A stretch of DNA of 64,000 nucleotides from JAEUMD01 sp050250815 (GTDB lineage: Bacteria > Pseudomonadota > Alphaproteobacteria > Rhizobiales > Hyphomicrobiaceae): the NCBI GenBank assembly GCA_050250815.1, contig JBFWNY010000014.1, forward strand, positions 25,470 through 89,469, given 5' to 3'. The position numbers were made by a program, and so were the translations under genes. Below are positions 44,065-53,677 of the stretch, piece by piece (the first letter of the stretch is position 1; every line of letters begins with the position of its first letter). The notes beneath the pieces were generated by a model. The model ran no database searches and was not told where the DNA came from. It saw only the letters and a program-made list of their open reading frames with translations.

Positions 44065-44310
44065 CGAGGTTCCAGGCATCGGCGTCCGGCAGAACGCAGC
44101 TACTGCTTTCTCATATACCCGCCGCAAGCGATTTCGGATGCACGACAGGTGCCCTGAGGGAAAAAAATTCAATCGAGACTGCATCCGCCGCCGGCATCCG
44201 CCGTGTTCTCAGCATGATCGGGCGGTCGGACGAGGCGCGGCACGACCTTCCCCCCTCGCGCCTGCGATGTGCGGCCGCCCGATAATCGTTGCAACCCTCA
44301 GGAGGACCCC

Positions 44311-45096
44311 ATGAAGGCCACTCATGTCGCAGTCGCATCGTTCGCCGCAATCGCACTTTCCACGACCGCGTCGCTCGCGGACACGGCTGTCGGGCTCGTC
44401 GGCGACAACACGCTGGTGATGATCGACGGAAAGACCGCCAAGGTCACCGGCACGATGAAGGTCAAGGGCGTGGACAAACTGCTCGGCATCGACGTGCGCC
44501 CGTCCAACAAGATGCTTTACGGCGTGGCCGCGGACGGCAGCATCGTGACCATCGACACCAAGACAGGCACCGCCACCAAGGTGTCCAAGCTCGAGAAGAT
44601 GATCTCTTCGGGCACCGGCGCCATCGTCGACTTCAATCCGGCGGCCGACAAGCTGCGCTTCATGTCGACCGACGGCACCAACCTGCGCGCGGACGTCGAC
44701 AGCGGCAAGGTGACGACGGATGGCAGCCTCGCGTTCGAAGCCGGTGACATGCACGCCGGGGAGAAGCCCGCAGTGGTCGCGGCTGCCTATACCAACTCGT
44801 TCGGCAAGCCCGAGAAAACGGCGATGTACGACATCGACGCGACGATCGTCGCGCTGATCCAGCAGACCAAGCCCAACGACGGCACGCTGAAGGCGATCGG
44901 CAAGCTCGGCATCCCGGCCGCGAAGACCTACGGCTTTGACGTTCACACCTCCGCGGATGGCGCCAACACCGCATGGCTGGTCGCTGACAACGTCCTCTAT
45001 TCCGTCGCGCTCGAAAGCGGCAAGGCGTCGAAGCTCGGTACGATCTCGGGCGCCGACGGCATGGTGCGCGATATCACCGTGCTTCCGGCCACCTGA
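44311..45096 (+). CDS. Secreted DUF4394 beta-propeller-like protein
   Basis: The 261-residue protein has an AGGAGG ribosome-binding site and a signal peptide (VAVASFAAIALSTTASLA). DUF4394 features follow: VGLVGDNTLVMIDGKTAKVTG, LLGIDVRPSNKMLYGVAADGS, IVDFNPAADKLRFMSTDGTNLRADVD split along repeats, and TAWLVADNVLYSVALESGKAS. Repeated beta strands suggest a propeller fold in the periplasm. In other bacteria DUF4394 genes accompany ECF sigma/anti-sigma pairs, as here. Function is unknown. Confidence 0.85.
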   Translation: MKATHVAVASFAAIALSTTASLADTAVGLVGDNTLVMIDGKTAKVTGTMKVKGVDKLLGIDVRPSNKMLYGVAADGSIVTIDTKTGTATKVSKLEKMISSGTGAIVDFNPAADKLRFMSTDGTNLRADVDSGKVTTDGSLAFEAGDMHAGEKPAVVAAAYTNSFGKPEKTAMYDIDATIVALIQQTKPNDGTLKAIGKLGIPAAKTYGFDVHTSADGANTAWLVADNVLYSVALESGKASKLGTISGADGMVRDITVLPAT

Positions 45097-45145
45097 GGCA
45101 ATCGCGCTGCCTGAGGCCAGGGCATCAGGTCCGGTTCCTGCGGGG

Positions 45146-45183
45146 CGGCCGCCGGGGGCGCATGTTAGCAAGCCCGGCGGCCG
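45146..45183 (+). terminator. Stem-loop after the DUF4394 gene
   Basis: CGGCCGCCGGG and CCCGGCGGCCG, perfect 11-bp arms around a 16-nt loop, followed by TATTCTTCG. Position 50 bp after the stop supports a terminator. Confidence 0.6.
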
Positions 45184-45303
45184 TATTCTTCGTTCGGCCG
45201 CTGCCCGGGTTCGATCTGTCAGAAATCCAAATCGTGTTTTGAAATCGGAAGGCAGATGGTGTCTGCTGAGTCTGCTGTCGGGAGCATCTTTGAGGAGGCG
45301 GCG

Positions 45304-45870
45304 ATGCTCGGGACCCATGCACGCATCCTGACACTCGTTCAGGCAAGCGTACTGGCCATCGTTCTGGCGCTGATGGGGGCGGAATTACAATCCGCTGCCG
45401 CCGCGCCGGAGATGCCGCAGGCAGAGGTGCAATCCTCGGGCCGTCAGATCGTCGACATCGATAACATCGACGACGAGACGCTGGCCAACGCGATGGCCCG
45501 ATACATTATGAACGTCTATCTGTCGTCCGAGCCGCTGACGCCGGAGGAAATCGAGCAGATTTACGCTCCGGTGGTTTCCTATTTCGGACAACCGCGCAAG
45601 ACCCGCCGCTCCATCATTCTCGACAAGCTGGCCTATTACCGCCGCTGGCCGTTCCGCCACTACGATCTCGTTCCCGATTCGATGCAGATCGAGCGTTTTG
45701 CAGGCGGCAGCGACAAGATGATCGACGTGTCCTTCGACTTCACGTTCGATGTCAGCTCGGGAGGACGCACCTCCCGCGGACGCGGCAAGGCGCTGCTGTC
45801 GTTCGACTTCAGCCTGCCAGGCGGCCAGATCGTTCGCGAGGAGAGCCGCGTCACGCGACGGTTCCGCTAG
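45304..45870 (+). CDS. Hypothetical secreted protein
   Basis: The 188-residue product starts at ATG 45304 after GAGGAGG and has a signal peptide (LVQASVLAIVLALMGAELQSAAAA). The mature part contains IDNIDDETLANAMARYI, LSSEPLTPEEIEQIYAPVVSYFG, YYRRWPFRHYDLVPDSM and a beta-rich end with VSFDFTFDVSS and KALLSFDFSLPGGQIVREE. The fold resembles NTF2/SnoaL-like or DUF4440-type cups, which is a guess. It is convergent with dapE, 17 bp away. I cannot name the family. Confidence 0.6.
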   Translation: MLGTHARILTLVQASVLAIVLALMGAELQSAAAAPEMPQAEVQSSGRQIVDIDNIDDETLANAMARYIMNVYLSSEPLTPEEIEQIYAPVVSYFGQPRKTRRSIILDKLAYYRRWPFRHYDLVPDSMQIERFAGGSDKMIDVSFDFTFDVSSGGRTSRGRGKALLSFDFSLPGGQIVREESRVTRRFR

Positions 45871-45887
45871 CCGTTGGAGGGGAAGGC

Positions 45888-47060
45888 TCACGCGGCGCTG
45901 AAGTAGCGCGTCATGAAATCCTGATAGATTTCAGTCAGCGTCTGCAGGTCCGCCACGTCGACGTGCTCGTCCACCTGATGGATCGTGCGATTGACGAGCC
46001 CGAACTCCACGACCGGGCAGTGATGCGTGATGAAGCGCGCGTCAGATGTTCCGCCGCCCGTCGTCAGCGCCGGCCGGCGACCAGTCTTTGCTTCCACCGC
46101 CTCGCGCATCGTTTCGACCAGCGGACCCGGCTTGGTCAGGAAGACATCACCGGTGCCGGAGAACGACAGGTCGTAGCGCGCATCGACCTCGCGCGCCGCC
46201 GATGCGCAGATCTCCGCAAGGCGAGCCTCCAGAAGCGAACGGGTCCACAGATCGTTGTAGCGCACGTTGAATCTCGCGGTCGCCGCGCCGGGTATGACAT
46301 TCGTCGCGGTATTCGGCACCGAGATCACGGTGACGACGATGCGCGACGGCTCGAAGTTCGCGCTGCCTTCGTCGAGAGGCGCGGCCGACAGCCGGTCGAT
46401 GATGCGCGCGAGCTTGGGAACCGGGTTGTCCGCCTTCTGCGGATAGGCCGCATGCCCCTGGCGTCCGGCGACCGTGATCTCCCCGTTGAGCGAGCCCCGC
46501 CGTCCGATCTTGATCTCGTCGCCCAGTGCCACTGGATTGGAGGGCTCTCCGACGAGGCATGCGTCGAGCTTTTCGCCACGCGCCTTCAGCCAGTCGAGCA
46601 CCTTTGCCGTGCCGTTGATGGACGGCCCTTCCTCGTCGCCGGTAATGAGAAGCGACAGCGAGCCGCCTGCCGCGCCGGCCCGTCCCGCGAGATGGCGCAG
46701 GGCGGCGGCAACGAAGCAGGCAACGCCCCCCTTCATGTCGACTGCGCCACGCCCATAGAGCACATGGTCGTGGATCTCTGCACCGAACGGCGGCATCGTC
46801 CAGGCTGCCTCGTCGCCCGGCGGCACCACGTCCGTATGGCCCGCGAAGCAGAGATTGGGACCGGCATTGCCAAATCGCGCGTACAGGTTCTCGACATCCG
46901 GCGTGCCGGGCTCTGAGAACGTCATGCGGTGGCAGACGAACCCTGCCGGCTCGAGCACAGACTGAAGCAGCGTAAGCGCGCCGCCCTCATCGGGCGTCAC
47001 GCTGCGGCAGCGGATCAGCGCCTGCGTCAGCGCGACGGGATCGGTAGGGTCCAGCATCAT
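45888..47060 (-). CDS. dapE: Succinyl-diaminopimelate desuccinylase
   Basis: The 390-residue M20 metallopeptidase removes succinate from N-succinyl-LL-DAP in lysine and peptidoglycan-precursor synthesis. Signature elements: LIRCRSVTPDEGGAL at the N-terminus, FAGHTDVVPPGDE, GRGAVDMKGGVACF, LLITGDEEGPSINGT, EPSNPVALGDEIKIGRRGS and TGGGTSDARFI, all typical of DapE and distinct from the ArgE encoded at 38.3 kb. Tandem ATG codons begin at 47060 and 47057. Confidence 0.94.
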   Translation of the reverse strand: MMLDPTDPVALTQALIRCRSVTPDEGGALTLLQSVLEPAGFVCHRMTFSEPGTPDVENLYARFGNAGPNLCFAGHTDVVPPGDEAAWTMPPFGAEIHDHVLYGRGAVDMKGGVACFVAAALRHLAGRAGAAGGSLSLLITGDEEGPSINGTAKVLDWLKARGEKLDACLVGEPSNPVALGDEIKIGRRGSLNGEITVAGRQGHAAYPQKADNPVPKLARIIDRLSAAPLDEGSANFEPSRIVVTVISVPNTATNVIPGAATARFNVRYNDLWTRSLLEARLAEICASAAREVDARYDLSFSGTGDVFLTKPGPLVETMREAVEAKTGRRPALTTGGGTSDARFITHHCPVVEFGLVNRTIHQVDEHVDVADLQTLTEIYQDFMTRYFSAA

Positions 47061-47103
47061 GGCTGCTCAGGGCTCGTCTGACGTGAAACGGAGAGGCAGC
47101 GCA

Positions 47104-47589
47104 TTACGGTGCGCCGCTCGAGATCGCCGCGCCGGTGGGTATCTCGGATGACATGTTGCTACCGTCGAGAGCACCGCGGCGGAAGCCCGCCTCGACGATG
47201 ATGAACAGGCTCATCGCCATGAATAGGCCACGCGCGATCCAGTCGAGAGCCGAAACAGGCACGGCCTGCAGAGGCTCGAGCGCGCCCCACGAGATCAGCA
47301 GCGACATGACGACGACCATCAACGCGAAGCCGTAGGCAGCTCCTTCGCCCCAGCCACGGTCAGCCAGGCGCTTTAAATTGAGCGCCGTCTGCGGAATGAG
47401 CATGGCGAGGCCGAACACCACCTCGGCGGCCGTCACCGGGATCCGCTCGCCAACATGGCCGAACCACGCCTCAGGGTTCACAGCGAGCGAATAGACCGCC
47501 GAGGCCGCCCACAGCGCCAGCATGCCCAGCCACCAGTCGCGGCGGGTAATCCGGCCTTCGAAGGCAAAAAAGAAGATCTTCAAGGACAT
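47104..47589 (-). CDS. DUF805 membrane protein
   Basis: From ATG 47589 the protein has 161 residues. It begins with FFFAFEGRITRRDWWLGML, the family pattern (F-x-GR-x-x-R-x-x-WW). Several transmembrane helices follow, including the conserved LNLKRLADRGWGEGAAYGFAL (the R-L-x-D-R motif). DUF805 proteins are inner-membrane proteins of unknown function. It lies between dapE and a two-helix membrane protein on the same strand. Confidence 0.85.
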   Translation of the reverse strand: MSLKIFFFAFEGRITRRDWWLGMLALWAASAVYSLAVNPEAWFGHVGERIPVTAAEVVFGLAMLIPQTALNLKRLADRGWGEGAAYGFALMVVVMSLLISWGALEPLQAVPVSALDWIARGLFMAMSLFIIVEAGFRRGALDGSNMSSEIPTGAAISSGAP

Positions 47590-47644
47590 TTGCCGCGCAT
47601 CGCCCCGGGTCGACGCCGATAAGAACAATAGATGGCTCGCACGA

Positions 47645-48403
47645 TCAAGCCGCACTGCTGTCGCTGCCTGGGGAAGCCGGCAGCGGCCGGGCGGCCGCAG
47701 CATGCTCCGCATCGATCTGCGACTGCACCATCGTGATCTTCTGCCAGATCTTGCCCGACATGTTGGCGGTTATCTGGCCAAGGTCGCTGGAGGTCTCGAC
47801 CACCAGCGGGTCCTGTGTGCCTTGTGCGTAAAGGGCCGCGACTTTGGCCGACAGCGACAGCATCTCCGAGCAGTAGTCGAGATAGCGAGACAGCTCGAAC
47901 GGGGCGAGCGGCCGATCGGGCGAATGGGAGGTCGTCACGCCTGCCCTAGTGATGCGGCTGGGGTCCTTGGTGAGCTGGTGCATGTCTATGACGTGAATGA
48001 TCGAGCGCAGCTCGTGCAGGTGTTGCATCGCCTGCTGGCGCTTCCAGCGGTTCTCCAGGCTCGACAGGAACAGTGCGCCTGCCCCCATCAGCACGACGAT
48101 GTTGAAGGCGCTGTCGAAGCCCTGCAGCACGCCGTAAAGATTCTCCGCGTCCCGTTTCACCTCGATGATCGTGACGACATAGCCGAGCAGCACCAGCCCG
48201 CAGACCATTGCCGCTATCGAGGTGCCGCGCAGCAGATAATTTGGCTGCTGCAGCTCGCCGATGCGTGTCCGGCTCTCGATCGCCGCAGTCTTGAGTTCGC
48301 CGCAGACTCCCGAAAGGCCCGATCCGGGAAAACGATCGCCGATGCGCTTCTCCAGGGTCTGGATCGTGCCGATGATCCGGTTGACGTCGAGCGTCGTGTA
48401 CAT
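47645..48403 (-). CDS. Hypothetical two-helix membrane protein
   Basis: The 252-residue product starts at ATG 48403. Two hydrophobic helices lie at about 58-80 and 98-115, flanked by helical regions (IIGTIQTLEKRIGDRF before, LENRWKRQQAMQHLHELRSIIHVIDMHQL after) and an acidic/Ala-rich tail. This suggests a hairpin in the inner membrane with cytoplasmic coiled-coil-like arms. It starts 13 bp after panE and is probably cotranscribed with it. I do not recognise the family; no catalytic motif is visible. Confidence 0.6.
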   Translation of the reverse strand: MYTTLDVNRIIGTIQTLEKRIGDRFPGSGLSGVCGELKTAAIESRTRIGELQQPNYLLRGTSIAAMVCGLVLLGYVVTIIEVKRDAENLYGVLQGFDSAFNIVVLMGAGALFLSSLENRWKRQQAMQHLHELRSIIHVIDMHQLTKDPSRITRAGVTTSHSPDRPLAPFELSRYLDYCSEMLSLSAKVAALYAQGTQDPLVVETSSDLGQITANMSGKIWQKITMVQSQIDAEHAAAARPLPASPGSDSSAA

Positions 48404-48416
48404 CTGCGAACGTCCC

Positions 48417-49373
48417 TTAAGCACCAGCATTCGCGGCAGCAGACAGCCGGCGCGCGTCATAGATGCCAAGGTTCAGGTAAGCGGCATCCAGTAGCGCCGT
48501 GTCGCGGCCTGCGGCCTGGGCAGCATCACGCATGAAGCCCACGATATGTTGGGCTTCCACCGGTCCGTTCCGGTGCATGTCGGCACGCATCGAGGAAGAG
48601 AACTTCGATGTGGAATCGGCAAACATCACACGCCACGCCTGGAGCTGCGCCTCGGGCACGGCGAAGCCAGCATGCGCGGCAGCCGCGGCGTTCGTCTCCA
48701 GAAGTGCCAGCGCCAGCTGTTTGCCACCGGGCGCCAAGGCGATCTCACCGACGGTCGCATCGAACAGCGTCGTCAGGGCCGCCAGCGTCGCCAGCATGAC
48801 GAGCTTCTCCCACAGCCGCTGCATGATTTCGCCGCTCGCCGTCACGTCGAGCCGCGCCGCACGCAGCGCGGCTTCCAACCGACCGAGGCGCTGGGACATC
48901 GCGCCATCCTGCTCGCCGATAGTGATGTACTGCCAGTCATTGAGATGACGAATGAGGCCATCGGCCTGTTGCATCAATTGCAGGCTCACGCTGCCACCCA
49001 TGACGCGATGGGGACCGAAGGCCGCGTTGAGACGGCCGATATGCGCGATGCCGTTGAGCAGCGGCACGATGGCGGTATCGGGGCCCGCCACACCCCGGAC
49101 CGTTTCGATAGCCGCGTCCAGATCGTAGGACTTGGAGGTCAGCAGGATGAAATCCGGCGCGAGACCGGCAAGCTCCGCCGCGGTGCCCGCCTTGACGCGA
49201 ACAGTGAGGTTCCCGTGTGGGCTCTCGATCCGCAGCCCATCGCGCTCGAGCGCGGCCTTGCGCGCGGGTCGGACAATGAAGACAACGTCGGCTGCATCGA
49301 ACTGGACAAGGCGTCCGCCGAAGTAGCCGCCGACCGCGCCAGCTCCGAGAATTGCAATCCTTGGCTTCGTCAT
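48417..49373 (-). CDS. panE: 2-dehydropantoate 2-reductase
   Basis: The 318-residue NADPH-dependent ketopantoate reductase-like enzyme has a Rossmann motif GAGAVGGYFGG, VDNSK-like LLTSKSYDLDAAI, PLLNGIAHIGRL, WEKLVMLATLAALTTLF with the catalytic-region lysine, and the SSMRADMHRNGPVEAQHI motif that includes the conserved E. It provides pantoate for coenzyme A. ATG 49373 gives the usual N-terminus. Paralogues of PanE exist with other substrates, so the assignment of substrate is by family. Confidence 0.86.
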   Translation of the reverse strand: MTKPRIAILGAGAVGGYFGGRLVQFDAADVVFIVRPARKAALERDGLRIESPHGNLTVRVKAGTAAELAGLAPDFILLTSKSYDLDAAIETVRGVAGPDTAIVPLLNGIAHIGRLNAAFGPHRVMGGSVSLQLMQQADGLIRHLNDWQYITIGEQDGAMSQRLGRLEAALRAARLDVTASGEIMQRLWEKLVMLATLAALTTLFDATVGEIALAPGGKQLALALLETNAAAAAHAGFAVPEAQLQAWRVMFADSTSKFSSSMRADMHRNGPVEAQHIVGFMRDAAQAAGRDTALLDAAYLNLGIYDARRLSAAANAGA

Positions 49374-49456
49374 GGCCACAACTCCCAGGGCCGTTGCCGG
49401 CGCGATGCTCTGGCGCCACGTCGCAGCCGTCAACCGCGCTCATCACGCGCGGCCGC

Positions 49457-49494
49457 AAAAAAGTTGAAGGGGCCACCCAGCGGGCGGCCCCTTC
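49457..49494 (-). terminator. Intrinsic terminator of trxA
   Basis: GAAGGGGCC (49466-49474) pairs with GGCCCCTTC (49486-49494); on the minus strand it is followed by AAC and TTTTTT (49462-49457). It lies 30 bp after the trxA stop. Confidence 0.8.
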
Positions 49495-49524
49495 GCGTCT
49501 TCCAACTACCGGAAGAAACAGATG

Positions 49525-49851
49525 TCAGACCGACAGGGCGCCCGAGATGAACTCTTCGAGCCGCTTCTTCTGCACGAGTGCACCGGTGTGATGGGCCGCG
49601 ACCTGTCCGCCCTTGAAGATGAGCAGCGTCGGCATGGCGCGGATGCCGTACTTGGTGGTGACGTGCGGGTTACGGTCGACGTCGAGCTTCACGACCTTGA
49701 CCTTGCCCTTCATCTCCTGCGCGACCTGGTCGAGCGCGGGCGCCATGGCCTTGCACGGACCGCACCACTCGGCGAAGAAATCGACGAGCACGGGCTGAGT
49801 CGACTTGAGGACCTCGTCCTCGAATGTCTGGTCCGAAACGGCTTGGGTCAT
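49525..49851 (-). CDS. trxA: Thioredoxin
   Basis: The 108-residue protein has the active site WCGPCK in VDFFAEWCGPCKAMAP, the VVKLDVDRNP strand, the cis-proline AMPTLLIFKGG and a C-terminal helix. Length and motifs match thioredoxin 1, the cytoplasmic dithiol reductant. ATG 49851 is chosen as the family start; the frame is open to 49929 but that part is not thioredoxin. It lies 74 bp after addA, the order seen in rhizobia. Confidence 0.96.
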   Translation of the reverse strand: MTQAVSDQTFEDEVLKSTQPVLVDFFAEWCGPCKAMAPALDQVAQEMKGKVKVVKLDVDRNPHVTTKYGIRAMPTLLIFKGGQVAAHHTGALVQKKRLEEFISGALSV

Positions 49852-49925
49852 GTCTCGATCTCCTGAGGCACCGGCCGCGGCGGCCGGTCTGACATTGAAA
49901 AGCTGGCCGGAACGTAGGGACGGCC

Positions 49926-52900
49926 TCACCCCCCGTCAAGGCGGGTCACGTCGAGATCCCAGAGCGAGCGTTCCGCCTCAACGATCAGTGCATCCGGAAT
50001 AGGCATAAGGCGCGGGCCGTCCGTCCAAATGATCTGCGCCCGCAGGGCCTTCTCGGGGAAAAGCTGGGCCAGAGCGAGGCGATAGGCCGCAAGCTGCAGC
50101 AGATAGGCCTGCGCAACATCGCTGGCATTCGCCGGCGGCGGCCGATTCGTCTTGTAGTCGACGATCAAAACCTCGCGATCGGAAACCACGAGCCGGTCGA
50201 TCTGCCCGGCGAGTTTCAGTGCAGCCCCTCTCCCCGAAGGCCTCGGCAGCTCGGCGGTAATGGCGACCTCGGCCCGGCTATCGGGACCGAACAGCATGGA
50301 CAGTTCTTCGCTCTCCAGTATGGCCATCGTTTCGGCGACGATGGAGCGGCGCTGTCTATCGGTCAGCGCAGCACCGCGGCGCGCGACAAAATCGACTGCG
50401 GCCTGCCGCCGCCGGTCCACCGGCAGTGCCGGCAGATGCTGCAGAAGACCGTGGGTCAGCGTTCCGCGCAGGAAGCGATCGCCGCTCGGGGCCGCGCCGG
50501 CCGACCCTGGCGACGGCGGTGGAGGCTCGTCGCCCGGTCCAGCCGGACGGCGCTGATCCGCGACGGGATCGCCCGCCTCATCGACCTCATACGGCGCAAG
50601 GCGAGAGGGCGCGAGTGGGATGGTGAGTTGCTGCTCGCGCGGGGCCAGTCTCATGGCCCAGGCCTCGAGCGGTTGGGCTGCCTCCGTACCCGATAGATCC
50701 CTTTTGCGCCGTTCCGCCGTTGCTTCCTGTGGCGCTTCGATACGGCGCACACGCCGACCGCGCACATCCGTTCGCCATGCAAGCACGTCGTCGAGGCCCT
50801 GGTCGATAATGTTGTACCAGCAGCCGGGCGGACGCTTCTTGCGGCCATCGAAGCCTGCGATGTAGAGCCGGTCGCGGGCGCGCGTCATCGCGACATAGAG
50901 AAGGCGATTGAGTTCCTCGGTCTCGCGCACAGCATCGGCGTCCTTACCGCTGGCGACCGCATCCACCAGGCTAGCGCCCTTGGTTGCCCAGACGAAGGCG
51001 TCCGGCGCGCCGATCTCCCCGGTCAGGGCGCCGATGCCGACGAGCGGGCTGCGCCGGCCGGCGGCGGCTGAACCGCACGTATCGGGAAGAAACACGATCG
51101 GCGCTTCCAGACCCTTGGCGCCGTGTACGGTCATGATGCGAACTTCGTCACGGCCGTGTTCCATGTCGCGCTTCACTTCACGGTCCGCGGCGCGCAACCA
51201 CGCCAGAAAGCCTGTCAGTGACGGCGGGTTTGCCTCGTCGTGCTCCATGGCGAGCGACAGCAGTTCATCGATGCCGTCAGCGGCCTCCAGTCCCAACCGC
51301 TCGATGAGTCGGCTGCGCATTCCGTCGCGCTGGAGCAGACCAGCAAAGAACTCATAGGGCGGCTGGAAGTCCGCGCGGCGGCGCCAGTCGCGCAACAGAC
51401 TGGCGGCCTGATCGAAGGTGGCGTTTGCGGCACGTGCATCCAGCAGCCCCTTCCACAGACTGCCCTTGCGCCCGTGGGCAATGGCCACGAGGTCATCGTC
51501 GTCGAGGCCGAATAGCGGGCTCTTGAGGACGACGGCGAGCGATAGATCGTCTTCGGGCAGCGTCAGGAAATCGCCCAGGGCCAGCAGATCCTTCACCGCG
51601 ATCTGCTGCGTGAGCCGCAGCCGGTCGGCACCCGCAACGGGTATGCCGCGCGCCTTCAGCGCTGCCGCCATCGGGGCGACGAAGGGAGCGCGCTTGCGTA
51701 CCAGTATCAGGATGTCGCCCGGCGTGATGGACCGGTCTTCCGACGCCAAACGTTCGCCACCCTGCACAAGATGAGCAATCCGGTCCGCGATCCTTGCGGC
51801 CAGCCGCTCGGCGGGCTCCCCGGCATCGTCCGCCACGCCGGTCGCATCGCGAACATCCGGCAACGGGGCCCACACATCGAGCGGCGGCGCGCCGCTAGGC
51901 TGTTCGGGTTCCCAGACCTCCACCAGCCCGGACTGGCCGATGCGATGGGCAGCATGGCGGACCGCTGCCACGGTTCCACGCGCCGACAGGCCTGGCGTGC
52001 GATCGGAGTTGGCAAAGACGCGATCGACCGCCGCGAGAATGGGCGCGACCGTGCGGAACGACAGCGTCAGGGGAATGTCGCGCCACGCGCGATTGGCGGC
52101 GCCGGCGGCCTCGCGGAACTCGCGTCCCATGCGGGCGAACGCCTCCGGCCGCGCACCCTGGAACGAATAGATCGATTGCTTCTCGTCGCCGACCGCAAAC
52201 AGCGTCGGCACCTGGTCGTGTGCGCCCTCGCCGGAGAAGAACTCCCCAGCTAGAGCCGAGACGATGCGCCATTGTTCCGGTGCCGTGTCCTGGCTTTCAT
52301 CGACCAGGATGTGGTCGATGCCGCCGTCGAGCTTGAACAGCACCCAGGGAGCCGCCTCAGACCCCGTCAGGAGGCTGGCGGCATGGCGGACAAGATCGTC
52401 GTAGTCGAGCGCCGCGCGCCGGTTCTTCAGCACGCGATAGTCGGCGAGCACGCTGTCGGCGAGCCGCATCAGTGCCAGCGTGGCCGACACGACCTCAAGG
52501 CCCTTCATCTGCGTGAAGATTCGCGCGAAGGCACTCCGCGCATTGACCAACCTGTCGGTGAGACCCGGCTCCACATCACGGATGGCCTTGGTGATGAAGC
52601 GTCGGTCGGAGCGTTCCGCGCCCTTTCCGGTCAAGAACGCTCCGACGAGCGCGGTGGCGCGCGCTTCGTCCGTCGTGGCCCGGCGCGCATCGGCGAAGCA
52701 TGTGGCTAGCTCCCGGTCGGTAACGCCGCCTTCCAGAAGCACAGACGCAGCGCGCGACAAGTCATGATCCGAAACGAGCGCTGCCACGTCGCGCGTCAGA
52801 CCAGCAGTCGTCGCCTGCGCTGGAACGCCGAGCCGCATGCGATAGTGCGGCTCCAACGCACTGAGCGGATCGCCACCCCCCACCCGGCCGATATCGCGCC

Positions 52901-53558
52901 GGAAGCAATGCTCGATAAAGTCCTTACGGCCGACCGCCTCCTTGAGAACATTGTCGAAGGACTCATCGGCGGCATAGGCGACCGCCGTGCTCAAGGCTTG
53001 ACCGAGCAACCCGCCAGGATTGCGCGTGGCGCGCGCAAGCGTGCTGTCGATCGCGTCGCGGAGCAGCGCCGCGGACGTCGTCTCGTCGAGGATGGCAAAG
53101 CCCGGCGGCACGCCGGCCTCGAGTGGGAAGCGCTGCAGCAGAGCCTCGCAGAACGAGTGGATCGTCTGCACCTTGAGACCCCCTGGGGTCTCGATCGCAT
53201 GCGCGAACAGCGTCCGTGCACGCTGGCGCTCGCCGACATCGGCAGGTCGGCCGAGTATCTCACGCAGCGCCTCGTCGAGCGTGGGGGCGTCGTGTGTCAC
53301 CCAGAACCCGAGTTCGCGGAAGATGCGGGTCGACATTTCGGCCGCCGCCGCCTTCGTATAGGTGAGACACAGGATGCGCTCCGGTCGCGTGCCCGACAGC
53401 AGGAGGCGAAGCACCCGGCGGGTGAGAACATGCGTCTTGCCGGTGCCTGCATTCGCACTGACCCAGGCCGAGACGGACGGGTCCGCAGCGGCCGCCTGGG
53501 CGCGACGGGTGTCGCGGCGGATCGCCTCGATGCCTTCCTCCCCGCTCGCCGCCCTCAT
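49926..53558 (-). CDS. addA: Double-strand break repair helicase-nuclease AddA
   Basis: The 1210-residue UvrD/RecB-type enzyme processes DNA ends for recombination with AddB. Visible parts: Walker A in VSANAGTGKTHVLTRRVL, ILCLTYTKAAAAEM, VQTIHSFCEALLQRFP, DHILVDESQDT, GDEKQSIYSFQGA, EDRSITPGDILILVRKR and VMTVHGAKGLEAPIVFLPDT-like IMTVHGAKGLE. The C-terminal RecB-family nuclease motif is GQIDRLVVSDREVLIVDYKTN. This is the full-length rhizobial type. AddB normally lies just upstream, but here a tRNA-Phe and cytochrome gene are found instead. Confidence 0.95.
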   Translation of the reverse strand: MRAASGEEGIEAIRRDTRRAQAAAADPSVSAWVSANAGTGKTHVLTRRVLRLLLSGTRPERILCLTYTKAAAAEMSTRIFRELGFWVTHDAPTLDEALREILGRPADVGERQRARTLFAHAIETPGGLKVQTIHSFCEALLQRFPLEAGVPPGFAILDETTSAALLRDAIDSTLARATRNPGGLLGQALSTAVAYAADESFDNVLKEAVGRKDFIEHCFRRDIGRVGGGDPLSALEPHYRMRLGVPAQATTAGLTRDVAALVSDHDLSRAASVLLEGGVTDRELATCFADARRATTDEARATALVGAFLTGKGAERSDRRFITKAIRDVEPGLTDRLVNARSAFARIFTQMKGLEVVSATLALMRLADSVLADYRVLKNRRAALDYDDLVRHAASLLTGSEAAPWVLFKLDGGIDHILVDESQDTAPEQWRIVSALAGEFFSGEGAHDQVPTLFAVGDEKQSIYSFQGARPEAFARMGREFREAAGAANRAWRDIPLTLSFRTVAPILAAVDRVFANSDRTPGLSARGTVAAVRHAAHRIGQSGLVEVWEPEQPSGAPPLDVWAPLPDVRDATGVADDAGEPAERLAARIADRIAHLVQGGERLASEDRSITPGDILILVRKRAPFVAPMAAALKARGIPVAGADRLRLTQQIAVKDLLALGDFLTLPEDDLSLAVVLKSPLFGLDDDDLVAIAHGRKGSLWKGLLDARAANATFDQAASLLRDWRRRADFQPPYEFFAGLLQRDGMRSRLIERLGLEAADGIDELLSLAMEHDEANPPSLTGFLAWLRAADREVKRDMEHGRDEVRIMTVHGAKGLEAPIVFLPDTCGSAAAGRRSPLVGIGALTGEIGAPDAFVWATKGASLVDAVASGKDADAVRETEELNRLLYVAMTRARDRLYIAGFDGRKKRPPGCWYNIIDQGLDDVLAWRTDVRGRRVRRIEAPQEATAERRKRDLSGTEAAQPLEAWAMRLAPREQQLTIPLAPSRLAPYEVDEAGDPVADQRRPAGPGDEPPPPSPGSAGAAPSGDRFLRGTLTHGLLQHLPALPVDRRRQAAVDFVARRGAALTDRQRRSIVAETMAILESEELSMLFGPDSRAEVAITAELPRPSGRGAALKLAGQIDRLVVSDREVLIVDYKTNRPPPANASDVAQAYLLQLAAYRLALAQLFPEKALRAQIIWTDGPRLMPIPDALIVEAERSLWDLDVTRLDGG

Positions 53559-53677
53559 GCCCTTCAGCCCCGCCGTTTCAAGCCCGCCGACCCGCCGCCG
53601 CGAGGTTCTGGACAGCCCCGTGTCTACTCACTATAAGGGCCGGGCTCTGCCGCCGGCCAGTGTCGCGGCAGAGCAAT

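Noticed and set aside
44209..45318. 369-codon open frame opposite the DUF4394 gene
   Set aside because: The plus-strand gene has an AGGAGG site, signal peptide and family match; the opposite frame has none.
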